Origin: Spirosoma luteum DSM 19990
GTDB taxonomy: Bacteria; Bacteroidota; Bacteroidia; Cytophagales; Spirosomataceae
Length of the DNA stretch: 64,000 nt
NCBI RefSeq assembly: GCF_000374065.1
Contig: NZ_KB893279.1
Span: forward strand, 223,285-287,284
Direction of reading: 5' to 3'
Within the stretch, counting starts at the first letter, position 1, and every line of letters begins with the position of its first letter. Position numbers and translations under genes: made by a program. Positions 9,400 to 17,919 of this stretch are shown piece by piece. The notes below the pieces were generated by a model. That model did not search any database, was not told where the DNA came from, and saw only the letters and a program-made list of their open reading frames with translations.

Positions 9400-11121
9400 A
9401 TGGTATTTATTAGAAAACGCATTAGCCTTACCCGCTACTTATCCCTTCCGTTTATTGCATTATTGGTTGTAATGAGTGCCATTTCCGCACCGGCGCAGCT
9501 ATTCAGGACTGGTGCCAACGATACGGCAAAAGTAACGTTGGTACCGCAGCGGCCGGTTGACTCACTGGGTCGCCGAACACCACGCGGCACTGTGCTCGGG
9601 TTCATCAAGGCGGTGGAGCAGGAAGATTATGTTCTGGCTGCCCAGTACCTAAACCTGGTTGGAATTACCAAAAAGATGCCTGCTCAATCAGGTGCCAGCC
9701 TGGCACGAGCGTTGCAAAGAGTGCTCGACCAGCGGAGCAATATCATTCCCCGAACGCTTATCAGCAATGACTCTACTGGTAATGCCAGGGATAAATCAGG
9801 ACCTAATCTGGATTTGATAGGGACGGCCGAAGTCAATGACGAAAAAGTCGCTATCCTGCTCGAGAAAATAGAAGACCCTACCGATGGCCCTATCTGGCTG
9901 TTTTCTTCGGAAACTGTGCAGCGGATGCCTGCCCTGAGTGAAAAACTTGACGGCTTCACTATTGAAAAGATGCTCCCTGACTTTCTGATCGACAATAAGT
10001 GGAGCGGTGTACCCATAGGCCATTGGCTGGCCATGTTTGTGCTGGTTGTATTTGCTTATCTATTGGCAGGGGTCATTGCTACGCTGTTGGTCGGCCTGTT
10101 ACGGGTTTCCTGGAAAAAAGCGAAGGAGCCACAGGTAGCGGAGGTTGTTCAGGCCTTTGTGCTACCCATCCGAATTTATCTGGCCGTGTGGCTCTTTGTG
10201 TTTGCCAGCCAGAATATTGGTGTATCCATCATCATCCGTCAGAAATTCAGCGATGCTATAGTGGTAGTAGGCTTAGTGGCTTTTCTGTTACTATTATGGC
10301 AACTTATCGATGTGGTTTCGCAGTATGCCAGACGGTGGCTGCTCGAAACGGGGCAGCCGGGCCGACTCTCGGCCGTGCTTTTTGTCAGGCGGGGTATTAA
10401 ACTCGTTCTTATTGCGTTTGGTATCATTTCGGTGCTTAATGTGCTGGGCTGGGACGTAACAACCGGGCTGGCCGCTATGGGAATTGGTGGTATCGCGCTG
10501 GCACTGGGTGCGCAAAAAACGATAGAAAACTTTGTGGGTAGCATCACTATCATTGCCGACCAGCCCCTGCGGGTGGGTGACCTGTGTAAGGTGGACGATA
10601 TTATTGGCACGGTGGAGCAGATTGGGATGCGATCGACCCGTCTCCGCACCGCCAACCGAACAATTGTGGTTGTACCCAACGGGCAGTTGGCGGCTCAGAA
10701 AATCGAAAACTTCGCCTTCCGTGACCGCCTGCTGTTCAACCCCACGCTTCAGCTACGGTACGAAACGACACCCGACCAGATTCGGTATTTGCTGGCTGAA
10801 CTCCGGTCGCTGCTGCGTAATCACCCGAAGGTAAATCCAGACCCGGCGCGGGTTCGATTCGTAGCGTTGGGCGAAAACTCTCTGGATCTGGCCGTTTTTG
10901 CGTACATCAACACGAGCGATTTCAACGAATTCTTAGGCATACAGGAAGACCTGATGCTGCAAATGATTGATATAGTAGACGGCAGTGGAACCGGTTTTGC
11001 CTTTCCTTCTCAAACGCTTTACATGGGGAAAGATAAGACGATGTCGGAAGAAAAAACCCGCGAAGCCGAGCGGAAAGTGCGCGAATGGCGCGAACAGGAT
11101 GAGTCGCCCGGTCACGCATAA
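9400..11121 (+). CDS. MscS-family mechanosensitive ion channel
   Basis: The protein is about 573 residues from the ATG at 9400; an in-frame TTG at 9391 is less likely. It has a signal peptide (ending APAQ), an N-terminal periplasmic domain of about 190 residues, four or five membrane helices, then the MscS core: the pore helix region GLAAMGIGGIALALGAQKTIENFVGSI and the beta domain with DQPLRVGDLCKVDDIIGTVEQIGMRSTRLRT and VVPNGQLA. These channels open under membrane tension to release osmolytes. The long periplasmic domain puts it among the larger MscS-like channels rather than minimal MscS. The last 25 residues are highly charged. Confidence 0.93.
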   Translation: MVFIRKRISLTRYLSLPFIALLVVMSAISAPAQLFRTGANDTAKVTLVPQRPVDSLGRRTPRGTVLGFIKAVEQEDYVLAAQYLNLVGITKKMPAQSGASLARALQRVLDQRSNIIPRTLISNDSTGNARDKSGPNLDLIGTAEVNDEKVAILLEKIEDPTDGPIWLFSSETVQRMPALSEKLDGFTIEKMLPDFLIDNKWSGVPIGHWLAMFVLVVFAYLLAGVIATLLVGLLRVSWKKAKEPQVAEVVQAFVLPIRIYLAVWLFVFASQNIGVSIIIRQKFSDAIVVVGLVAFLLLLWQLIDVVSQYARRWLLETGQPGRLSAVLFVRRGIKLVLIAFGIISVLNVLGWDVTTGLAAMGIGGIALALGAQKTIENFVGSITIIADQPLRVGDLCKVDDIIGTVEQIGMRSTRLRTANRTIVVVPNGQLAAQKIENFAFRDRLLFNPTLQLRYETTPDQIRYLLAELRSLLRNHPKVNPDPARVRFVALGENSLDLAVFAYINTSDFNEFLGIQEDLMLQMIDIVDGSGTGFAFPSQTLYMGKDKTMSEEKTREAERKVREWREQDESPGHA

Positions 11122-11200
11122 GTCCCAATGGGTGATGCTGTTACTGAACTTGTTCTGCCCGTATTTCGTCCTGTGCCAGTAATTGACGAGCTTACCGCAA

Positions 11201-11232
11201 CAACGACCGTTTCTAGCTGGAAACGGTCGTTG
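11201..11232. terminator. Strong hairpin after the MscS-like gene
   Basis: A perfect 13-base-pair stem (11201-11213 with 11220-11232) around a 6-base loop. There is no T-tract after it, so a role in termination or mRNA stability is inferred from its place between two same-strand genes. Confidence 0.5.
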
Positions 11233-11255
11233 CTCCATCAAGTCGAAATAGAATC

Positions 11256-12179
11256 ATGTCACGTCTTACGCACGTTCATAACAGGGCAGTAAGCCTACTG
11301 GTTACTTTCTCCTGGTTTGCTCTGTCACTTCTACTGTCGGGTACTGGCAAAACATTTGGTCAGACACCACCCGATTCCGATATTTTTCTCGTTGACCTGA
11401 TTTTCAAAAACCAAATTATTCAAGCCGGCAAACCAGTCAACATTACTCAGCGAAAGGGCTACGACAATCAACCCTCCTTCACCCCCGATGGTAAAAGCAT
11501 CCTGTACACGTCCATGCGTGAGGACGGACAAACTGACATTTACCGCTTCGACCTTCAATCCACAGTAACGACGCAGCTTACTCAAACGCCCGAAGGTGAA
11601 TATTCGCCCACGGTTACACCCGATACAGCTTATTTCTCGGTAATCCGGGTAGAGAGCGACAAAACGCAGCGTCTGTGGAAATTCCCGATGTCGGGGGTTG
11701 GTGCGCCTGCGCTGGTACTGGAAAACGTAAAACCGGTAGGGTATCACTGCTGGCTCACCCCCGACTCACTGGCGCTGTTCATCCTAGGGAGCCCAAATTC
11801 ACTGCAACTGGCCCGTGTCAGTACGGGCGACACCGCCCGGATGCAGGGGAGTGTTGGCCGTTCGCTGCATAAGATTCCGGGCAAACAGGCACTTAGTTTC
11901 GTGCATAAACGCACCCCCATCGATTGGGAGATTAAACAGCTTGATCTGCAAACAAATCGGATCACCGTCATTGCGCCCACGCTATCAGGTAGTGAAGATT
12001 TCGTCTGGACGCCTGATGGCCTGTTACTAATGGCGCAGGGAAGTAGTTTGTACGTATTCAACCCAAAAATTGACCTTCGCTGGACGCAACTGGCCGACTT
12101 TAGTTCGGCGGGTATCAAGCAGCTAACCCGGCTGGCCATTGACCCGGGAGGTAAAAAACTAGCGTTGGTTGGCCAATGA
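11256..12179 (+). CDS. Secreted WD40-like/TolB-type beta-propeller protein
   Basis: A 307-residue protein with a Sec signal peptide (hydrophobic segment, then GKTFGQTPPD) followed by repeated PD40 blades: QPSFTPDGKSILYTSMREDGQTDIYRFD and similar motifs later (SPTVTPDTAYFSVIR, DFVWTPDGLLLMA). This is the repeat seen in TolB and in the propeller of S9 peptidases. No catalytic domain is present. It probably binds a partner or ligand in the periplasm; its role cannot be read. It converges with an S9 peptidase gene that has a related propeller. Confidence 0.8.
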   Translation: MSRLTHVHNRAVSLLVTFSWFALSLLLSGTGKTFGQTPPDSDIFLVDLIFKNQIIQAGKPVNITQRKGYDNQPSFTPDGKSILYTSMREDGQTDIYRFDLQSTVTTQLTQTPEGEYSPTVTPDTAYFSVIRVESDKTQRLWKFPMSGVGAPALVLENVKPVGYHCWLTPDSLALFILGSPNSLQLARVSTGDTARMQGSVGRSLHKIPGKQALSFVHKRTPIDWEIKQLDLQTNRITVIAPTLSGSEDFVWTPDGLLLMAQGSSLYVFNPKIDLRWTQLADFSSAGIKQLTRLAIDPGGKKLALVGQ

Positions 12180-12240
12180 TACAGAATGGGCCTCCGTGTA
12201 GTCTGGCGAAACTGGGAAGTTCATCACTAAATGCTGAAGC

Positions 12241-12292
12241 GTTTGCCTGGTGAGTGGATAGGAGTATAATCGCTACCGATAACCAGGCAAAC
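12241..12292. terminator. Inverted repeat in a convergent gap, likely bidirectional terminator
   Basis: GTTTGCCTGGT (12241-12251) and its exact complement ACCAGGCAAAC (12282-12292) flank a 30-base loop between two convergent genes. There is no clear T-tract on either side. Confidence 0.4.
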
Positions 12293-12346
12293 AACCCGGC
12301 ATTCGGTAAACAAAGCCCGGCCTGCCCAAATATTGATGCCGGTGCG

Positions 12347-14494
12347 TTACTGCTTTGGTTTCATTAGCTTCCGTCGGAAGAAGTCGCCTGTGGCGTTCCC
12401 CATTTTCAGCGCGTTGGTGTGCTTCATCCAGTGGTGGGTGTCGTTTACAATAACCAGCATTTCCACTGGTACGCCCTGTTTGTCGAGCCGCCGGACCAAA
12501 TCCGTACTTTGACTAAAGGCTACGTTCCGGTCGTCGTCACCATGAATAAGCAGAACCGGCGATGTCCAGCCACTGACCGAGGATATGGGAGATGATTCCC
12601 AATTGACTTTTGCGGCAGCTTCCAGATCGGGTACTTTTTCGAAACGGCCAGTCGGGGTGAGCGCGGATCGTTGCTGGCTCCAGTCGTGAACACCGTGAAT
12701 ATCCACACCAGCCGCGAACAGTTTTGAATCTCTGGCGAGAGCCAGTGCGGTGATGTAGCCACCGTATGAGCCGCCGTAAATACCAATGCGGGCCGGGTCT
12801 ATCTGTGGCTGGCCGGAAAGCCACACGGCTGCCGCCCGTACGTCCTGGTACTCGGAAGCACCCGTGGCGCCCCCGCTGGCCGGTTGATGGAAATCGTAGC
12901 CGTACCCAATACCCAACCGGTAATTGACGGATATTACCACAAAGCCCTGGCTGGCCAGATATTGATTCATGGCGTAGGCATTCGCATAGTAGTCAGAATA
13001 ATTCCAGCCCAGCAGCATCTGGCGCGGTGGCCCACCATGCACGTAAATAATTGCCGGGCTGCGTTCAGCCGAGCTGCGTTCGGTTGGTTTTTTAGTACCG
13101 GGTGTTTCAAAAAGCTGGCAGTGTACGAGCATTCCATCCGGTGCTTTGATAACAACCTGTTTGGGCGTAATTAACTGATTGAGTGGGAAAGTGCCAGGAA
13201 TCAGGTCTTGGCCCAGCACCTTCTGTGTTCCCTTCGTAAACGCCATCACGGTCGGCAATGGAGGGCGCTGGGCTGTTGCGCTAATCATGGCAACGGTGGC
13301 CCCATCACCCGTAATAACCGGCGTCCATTCAAGACCGTCACCGGGTGTCAATACCTCCATATCTGCTTTGTCAACGGATACCCTGACTACATGACGACGG
13401 TCGATGTCCAGTTTGTCGGGACCGGTGTTGCCGCTAAATACCAGCCACTTTTTATCGTGACTCAACGTAATATGTTCGGCCATGAATGCACCGTCCGTAA
13501 GTAGCAGGGGTGACCCGCCGGAAGAAGCCATCGAATAGAGGTGCGGCCACCCATCCTGATACGACAGGAAAACAATGCGGTTATTGGCAGCCCAGTGAAG
13601 GTTGACTCCGCCGTGTGTGCCGGGTACTGAACCGGCCAGCGTTTTGGGGGCCTGCCAGCGTTGCGTTGCGGTTCCCGAGGCTACATCGGCGGTCCAGATA
13701 GACCAGGGCCGGTGCTTACGGACGAGAATTGAATCGGGGACCCCACCGCTTCCAGCCGTGCGAACGAATACCATCTGTTTGCCGTCCGGCGACCAGCGGG
13801 GCGATTCGTCTTTCGAGAAGGAGGGGGCAATCCAGGTAATGGGTGTGGTTTCATTGGTGAAAATGCCAATGAACGCATGGTCTTTTCGGTCGCAGACAAA
13901 GGCTAGTTTCGACCCATCCGGCGACCAGTTCAGTTCTCCATTGGTACCCCGTGCGGTAAACATCATTTTTGCGGCTGTCGAGGCATCCGTCGGCGCAATC
14001 CAAACCTGGCCGCCTTTAATGAACGCTACCCGATTACTTTCGGGTGAGATAACGGGTGCGTCACCTTCGGCTATAGCTTTCGGTTCGCCACCGGCAAACG
14101 GCACGCTCCATAGCTGCACTTTTGGGGGCACTGGTTCGGAAAGTGTATTGACCGAAACGTCGTCATCCCAGTTGGACCCATGATCGCCCCCGCGGACGTA
14201 TACTACCCATTTACCATCGTCAGAAATGGATAGGCTGGTAATTTCCTGGCCGTCGTCAACATTGTATTGAGTGAGTTTTCGGGGGCTAAAGTCTGGCCCT
14301 TCGGCTACGTACACGTTCCGTTTTCCCTGTTCGTTGAGTGCCCAGGCAATCCGGGAGCCCGTGGCGGCACTTGTTAATTCATTCGGGAAGGGGTAGCTTT
14401 TGATGGCTTCCAGTGTGACTGGCTGCGCTAGCAATAAGCTGATTTTACTGAATATAAAGCCCGTGATCAGGCACAGGAATGTAACTGTTTTCAT
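12347..14494 (-). CDS. Secreted S9-family (prolyl oligopeptidase-like) serine peptidase
   Basis: This 715-residue protein has an N-terminal signal peptide (FSKISLLLAQ), a beta-propeller with repeated W-S-P-D-G-K blades (residues about 60-420) and a C-terminal alpha/beta hydrolase domain. The catalytic triad is visible: Ser in GIYGGSYGGY (about residue 575), Asp in LLIHGDDDRNV (about 652) and His in NDTHHW (about 686). The propeller gates access so that only short peptides are cut. It likely acts as a periplasmic dipeptidyl or acylaminoacyl peptidase; the exact specificity is not readable. Confidence 0.93.
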   Translation of the reverse strand: MKTVTFLCLITGFIFSKISLLLAQPVTLEAIKSYPFPNELTSAATGSRIAWALNEQGKRNVYVAEGPDFSPRKLTQYNVDDGQEITSLSISDDGKWVVYVRGGDHGSNWDDDVSVNTLSEPVPPKVQLWSVPFAGGEPKAIAEGDAPVISPESNRVAFIKGGQVWIAPTDASTAAKMMFTARGTNGELNWSPDGSKLAFVCDRKDHAFIGIFTNETTPITWIAPSFSKDESPRWSPDGKQMVFVRTAGSGGVPDSILVRKHRPWSIWTADVASGTATQRWQAPKTLAGSVPGTHGGVNLHWAANNRIVFLSYQDGWPHLYSMASSGGSPLLLTDGAFMAEHITLSHDKKWLVFSGNTGPDKLDIDRRHVVRVSVDKADMEVLTPGDGLEWTPVITGDGATVAMISATAQRPPLPTVMAFTKGTQKVLGQDLIPGTFPLNQLITPKQVVIKAPDGMLVHCQLFETPGTKKPTERSSAERSPAIIYVHGGPPRQMLLGWNYSDYYANAYAMNQYLASQGFVVISVNYRLGIGYGYDFHQPASGGATGASEYQDVRAAAVWLSGQPQIDPARIGIYGGSYGGYITALALARDSKLFAAGVDIHGVHDWSQQRSALTPTGRFEKVPDLEAAAKVNWESSPISSVSGWTSPVLLIHGDDDRNVAFSQSTDLVRRLDKQGVPVEMLVIVNDTHHWMKHTNALKMGNATGDFFRRKLMKPKQ

Positions 14495-14881
14495 GCGTTA
14501 CGATGAAGTAAAAATGAGCTTAATTGAGCCAATTGTGAGAGGAACTCAAATAAGCATTTTATTTTATATATCCCTTCATTGTGCGAATAAAATTCTAAAA
14601 ATCAGTCATTTTTAGCTGTGATGTAGAAGTGTTAACTTTTTTGTCGTATAGAAGAGGCAAGCGTGTTTTCTGTGTGAGTGGAATTGACAGGCGTAAGTTC
14701 TTCGGAGAAAATGGTGAGCCCAGACTGGAAAATGGACCACCAAATTGTACATTAAGGCTATTTTTTTAGCTATTTCAGCTATGTACAGGCAGCGCGCCTG
14801 ATAGGGAGTATTTTGAACTAATCAGCCCCAAAAGGGTTTATGTAGCTGAAAACAAGTTAAACAAATAAACACATTTCACTC
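14495..14881. other. Divergent intergenic region, 387 bases
   Basis: It lies between the leftward S9 peptidase gene and the rightward thioredoxin gene. It is AT-rich with T-tracts (14632-14642 and 14760-14767), but I see no exact TTG-19-TAnnTTTG promoter, no credible small gene and no RNA element. Confidence 0.5.
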
Positions 14882-15226
14882 ATGGCAGCAGGATCACATG
14901 CCGTAGAAGCGACCGACGCGAACTTCAACGAACTCATAAATTCCGATAAACCCGTTTTAGTAGATTTCTGGGCTGAGTGGTGCGGTCCCTGTAAGATGAT
15001 CGGGCCAGTTGTTGAACAACTCGCCGGTGAATACGAAGGACGTGCCGTTGTGGCTAAAATGGACGTTGATCAAAACGCCCAGATTCCAGCCCAATTCGGT
15101 ATCCGCAGCATTCCGACCTTAATGGTCTTCAAAAACGGACAGTTAGTCGATAAAGTAATAGGAGCCGTCCCCAAAAACGTACTGGAGCAAAAACTACAGG
15201 CCGCTATGGAGCCAGCCACCATCTAA
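14882..15226 (+). CDS. trxA: Thioredoxin
   Basis: A 114-residue single-domain thioredoxin. The redox motif WCGPC is at residues 33-37, with the preceding LVDFWAE strand, the buried Asp (VDFW) and the cis-proline loop IRSIPTLMVF. It is a cytosolic disulfide reductase recycled by thioredoxin reductase. It has its own terminator. It is the last recognisable host gene before the phage region. Confidence 0.96.
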   Translation: MAAGSHAVEATDANFNELINSDKPVLVDFWAEWCGPCKMIGPVVEQLAGEYEGRAVVAKMDVDQNAQIPAQFGIRSIPTLMVFKNGQLVDKVIGAVPKNVLEQKLQAAMEPATI

Positions 15227-15248
15227 TCCTTTAGTTTCTTACAAAAAG

Positions 15249-15281
15249 AAGCCGCCCCGATACTCGGGACGGCTTTTTTGT
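15249..15281 (+). terminator. Rho-independent terminator after trxA
   Basis: Twelve-base stem with one mismatch (15249-15260 with 15264-15275), 3-base loop, then six T. It begins 22 bases after the stop codon. Confidence 0.9.
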
Positions 15282-15396
15282 TGTGTGCCAGGTAGTTACA
15301 GGTTCTTTTTTCTCTCTGCATCCAACATGACAACCAGCTTCTATTCTTTCATTCCACGCGGCCCGGTTCGTGACCCGGCCTGACAGATAGCCCGCT

Positions 15397-16026
15397 TTAG
15401 GACCGAACGAGTACGAGTTGACTGGCAGGCACTACCCACGTTCCGTTGTGATCCTCCACGCATCCCAGCGTTTTGAGGATATTCAATGAACTATACACCT
15501 GAACCGGCGAAGATATTTTTATCGGTTCGGGTTGTGGTAATTCCTGCACGAAACCAGCAATAACTAAACGCTCCTGGTTATGATCGTACTGCGGTTGGTT
15601 TAAAGTGGTGGTACGGCTATCAGACACCTCGAAATTTAACTCTGAGAGTCTAACAACCTGTTCATTTAGCTTTTCAATCTGTCCTTCCTGTTTTTCAACC
15701 CGGTTTTCTAATTTCCCATTTTGCATTCTTAAGGCTTCGTTTTCTTTTCGTAGCCGGTCCAGTTCTGAGCCTCCACTAATCGGGGTCAGCTTTCGGTCTG
15801 TTAGCTTGATCGGCCCAATGCCCCGGTAAAGGTATTCAGGCGATAGGTCTGGCAAATTTGCCAGCATCTTTTCCAGTACAGCGCTGCGGGGCTTCACGCC
15901 ATCCCGATACTGGTAAAATTTGGCTACTGTCTCATTCAGCCTTTTTGCTAAGTCCGATGGGGATAGCCCGTATGCGATTAGTATTGCTTCATACCTCTGC
16001 GCAAACGACTCTACAGTTGTTTCCAT
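15397..16026 (-). CDS. Phage HTH regulator, probable lysogeny repressor
   Basis: The 209-residue protein has an N-terminal helix-turn-helix domain of XRE type (about 5-60: YGLSPSDLAKRLNETVAKFYQYRDG), then a linker and a long heptad coiled coil (about 85-132, ELDRLRKENEALRMQNGKLE) that should make it a dimer. The C-terminal 75 residues match nothing I know. It lacks a LexA/S24 self-cleavage domain, so induction would need another mechanism. It is divergent from the early operon and its promoter overlaps that operon's first gene, the arrangement of a CI-like switch. The repressor role is inferred from this position. Confidence 0.75.
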   Translation of the reverse strand: METTVESFAQRYEAILIAYGLSPSDLAKRLNETVAKFYQYRDGVKPRSAVLEKMLANLPDLSPEYLYRGIGPIKLTDRKLTPISGGSELDRLRKENEALRMQNGKLENRVEKQEGQIEKLNEQVVRLSELNFEVSDSRTTTLNQPQYDHNQERLVIAGFVQELPQPEPIKISSPVQVYSSLNILKTLGCVEDHNGTWVVPASQLVLVRS

Positions 16027-16035
16027 AATAATAGA

Positions 16036-16112
16036 AAAGTTTTATACTTTCGTGGTGTTACTTTATATTTTTTTATATCTTTGCTAAGAACCTATTTAAC
16101 AAAGTTGTAACA
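16036..16112. promoter_or_regulatory. Candidate operator/early-promoter region of the genetic switch
   Basis: This AT-rich gap holds AAAGT-5-ACTTT (16036-16050), a wider TGTTAC/GTAACA inverted pair (16056-16061 and 16107-16112) and CTTTG/CAAAG (16079-16083 and 16100-16104). A rightward -7 box TATCTTTG is at 16076-16083, without a good upstream TTG. These are plausible repressor sites and an early promoter; binding is inferred. Confidence 0.4.
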
Positions 16113-16140
16113 AACATATAGAAAGATATGGAAAACACAA
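16111..16140 (-). promoter_or_regulatory. Leftward Bacteroidetes-type promoter for the regulator gene
   Basis: Read on the minus strand it is TTG (16140-16138), exactly 19 bases, then TATGTTTG (16118-16111), a full match to TTG-N19-TAnnTTTG. It points at the regulator gene 85 bases away and overlaps the first 13 bases of the rightward gene at 16128, so the two transcripts compete for the same DNA. Confidence 0.75.
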
Positions 16141-16415
16141 AAAAAGATGCAACAAAGGTAGATAATGGGCTTAAACGGTTCATAGAGCCTTTTGTTGATC
16201 CTAGTTCCAAAAAATGCCGGATAGATTACGGCAACATGGTTGTCGAGTATTTGGCTAAACCAGAGAACGGCGGGCATCAGGTTAAACGCGGTCATGTTTA
16301 CTCGCTGGTAAACAATAATATACGGATCACTCCCGGCAATATCCACATTGCAAAGGCAGTGAAGGCAGTTTCAAAAAAGTTTGCTAAAGAACTAGAATCC
16401 CTCGCAGAAGCCTAA
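16128..16415 (+). CDS. Small phage protein, first early gene (Cro-position)
   Basis: Ninety-five residues, mostly alpha-helical and basic, with no family I recognise. The stretch PSSKKCRIDYGNMVVEYLAK followed by a helix-rich C-terminus could be a DNA-binding fold. It occupies the place of Cro or an early activator: first gene of the rightward operon, divergent from the regulator, and 4 bases before the helicase. Function is not assigned. Confidence 0.65.
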   Translation: MENTKKDATKVDNGLKRFIEPFVDPSSKKCRIDYGNMVVEYLAKPENGGHQVKRGHVYSLVNNNIRITPGNIHIAKAVKAVSKKFAKELESLAEA

Positions 16416-16419
16416 CGCC

Positions 16420-17919
16420 ATGATCCATCTTCGTCCTTACCAGGAGGATGCTAGAAATGGCATCCGTGGACATTTTGTCCTAAATAATCGAAAAGTACTG
16501 CTTTGTATGCCTACCGGATCAGGCAAAACCGTAACGTTTGCTGATTTGGTAACCAGGACATTGAGTAAGGATTTATTTGCAAAAGCCCTGATACTCACGA
16601 ACCGGGCCGAATTGTTGACGCAAGCGGGCGGGACTTTAGAGCGGATGGGTATTCGCTACGAAGCCATTACCGCAACGAATAAGCAAATTAACCTACGCGC
16701 TCGCTGCTTTGTCGGGATGGTTGAAACCTACTACAAACGAGCCAAAAAACACCCCGAACTGCTAAAAATGAACTTGGTTATTATTGACGAGGCTCATTAC
16801 GGAAATTTCAAAAAATTGTTTGCTCAGTGGGGTAGTGATGTATATGTAATAGGTGCAACTGCCACACCATTAAGTGCCAGTAAAGACGACCCCTTAAGCA
16901 ACTATTACAATGCCATTGTCAACCCGGTTCAAATTGCCGACTTGATTGATAACGGCTATTTGGTTCCGGCTGTTACGTATGCCGCCAGAATAGATAGGAG
17001 TAGTTTAAAACTGGATTCCATGGGGGAATATTCCGATTCCTCCCAAATGGACACGTTTGCCAAGCGAGAAGTCTACGCCGGATTAATCAGCAAGTACCTC
17101 CAGTTTTGCACCGATGAAGGCCGGGCAAAAAAGACCATCATTTTTAACGTCAACATTGCCCATTCCAAGGCGGTTTGTGCTGAATTTGAAGCGGCTGGCA
17201 TTCCTGCTCGGCATTTGGACGGAGAAACGGACCCATGGGTAAGGGCTTCCATTATTGCCGGGTTTAAGTCTGGAGCCTTTCCGGTTATTTGTAACGTCGG
17301 TATTCTGAATGCTGGTTTTGATGAGCCAGGGGTTGAGGTGATTGTAATGAACCGGGCAACTACCAGCGTCAGTTTATGGCTTCAGTGCTGCGGGCGGGGG
17401 TCCCGTCCTTCGCCGGGTAAAGGTCGGTTTACCATTCTGGATATGGGTGATAACTGGCAGGAGTTGGGGCTATGGGAGCAAGCCCGGCCATGGGAGGAAC
17501 TGTGGAATAAAAAGCGAAAGAAGTCAGAAAAGGCCGGTGTTTCGCCGGTTAAAGATTGCGCCCAATGCGGGGCAATTGTGCCAATGTCGGCCCGCGAATG
17601 TTCCGAATGTGGGCATGTTTTCCCAATCAAAGAAAAGGGGCCATCCAAGGAGGTCGAGTTTACGGTTGTCGCTGATACCCGTGAATTGCTTGCCATGGAT
17701 AAGGCAACGAACTGGCCTATTATGAGTGTCAGTGATTTGGAACGGGTAAGAGAGGCTAAGAACCGTTCAAAGGGGTGGCCCATCCATGTAATCAGGGACC
17801 GGGCAATATCAGAGACCGATTTCCGGGAACAGCTAAAAGAATTAGCTCACCTACGCGGCTACAAGCGTGGATGGGAAAAGTACGTCGATTTTGCAAAGCC
17901 TCAACCTGAATTAGCATGA
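16420..17919 (+). CDS. Phage SF2 DEAH-box helicase with C-terminal zinc ribbon
   Basis: A 499-residue superfamily 2 helicase. Motif I (PTGSGKT) is at residues 31-37, motif II DEAH at 123-126, motif III GATATP at about 145-150, and motif VI is in LQCCGRGSRPSPGKG. After the helicase core, CAQCGAIVP...CSECGHVF gives a four-cysteine zinc ribbon, a feature of phage UvsW/RecG-like or T7-gp4-associated helicases that load on replication intermediates. It opens the replication operon and overlaps the primase gene by 4 bases (ATGA). It probably remodels forks or unwinds the origin. Confidence 0.92.
   Translation: MIHLRPYQEDARNGIRGHFVLNNRKVLLCMPTGSGKTVTFADLVTRTLSKDLFAKALILTNRAELLTQAGGTLERMGIRYEAITATNKQINLRARCFVGMVETYYKRAKKHPELLKMNLVIIDEAHYGNFKKLFAQWGSDVYVIGATATPLSASKDDPLSNYYNAIVNPVQIADLIDNGYLVPAVTYAARIDRSSLKLDSMGEYSDSSQMDTFAKREVYAGLISKYLQFCTDEGRAKKTIIFNVNIAHSKAVCAEFEAAGIPARHLDGETDPWVRASIIAGFKSGAFPVICNVGILNAGFDEPGVEVIVMNRATTSVSLWLQCCGRGSRPSPGKGRFTILDMGDNWQELGLWEQARPWEELWNKKRKKSEKAGVSPVKDCAQCGAIVPMSARECSECGHVFPIKEKGPSKEVEFTVVADTRELLAMDKATNWPIMSVSDLERVREAKNRSKGWPIHVIRDRAISETDFREQLKELAHLRGYKRGWEKYVDFAKPQPELA

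Noticed and set aside
13602..14183. A 193-residue plus-strand frame inside the S9 peptidase
   Set aside because: Antisense shadow of the propeller repeats; no independent support.
15360..15380. GGCC..GGCC imperfect hairpin as phage attachment site
   Set aside because: A short stem with a mismatch and no second copy in the window; no tRNA nearby. It could equally be a terminator of the regulator gene.
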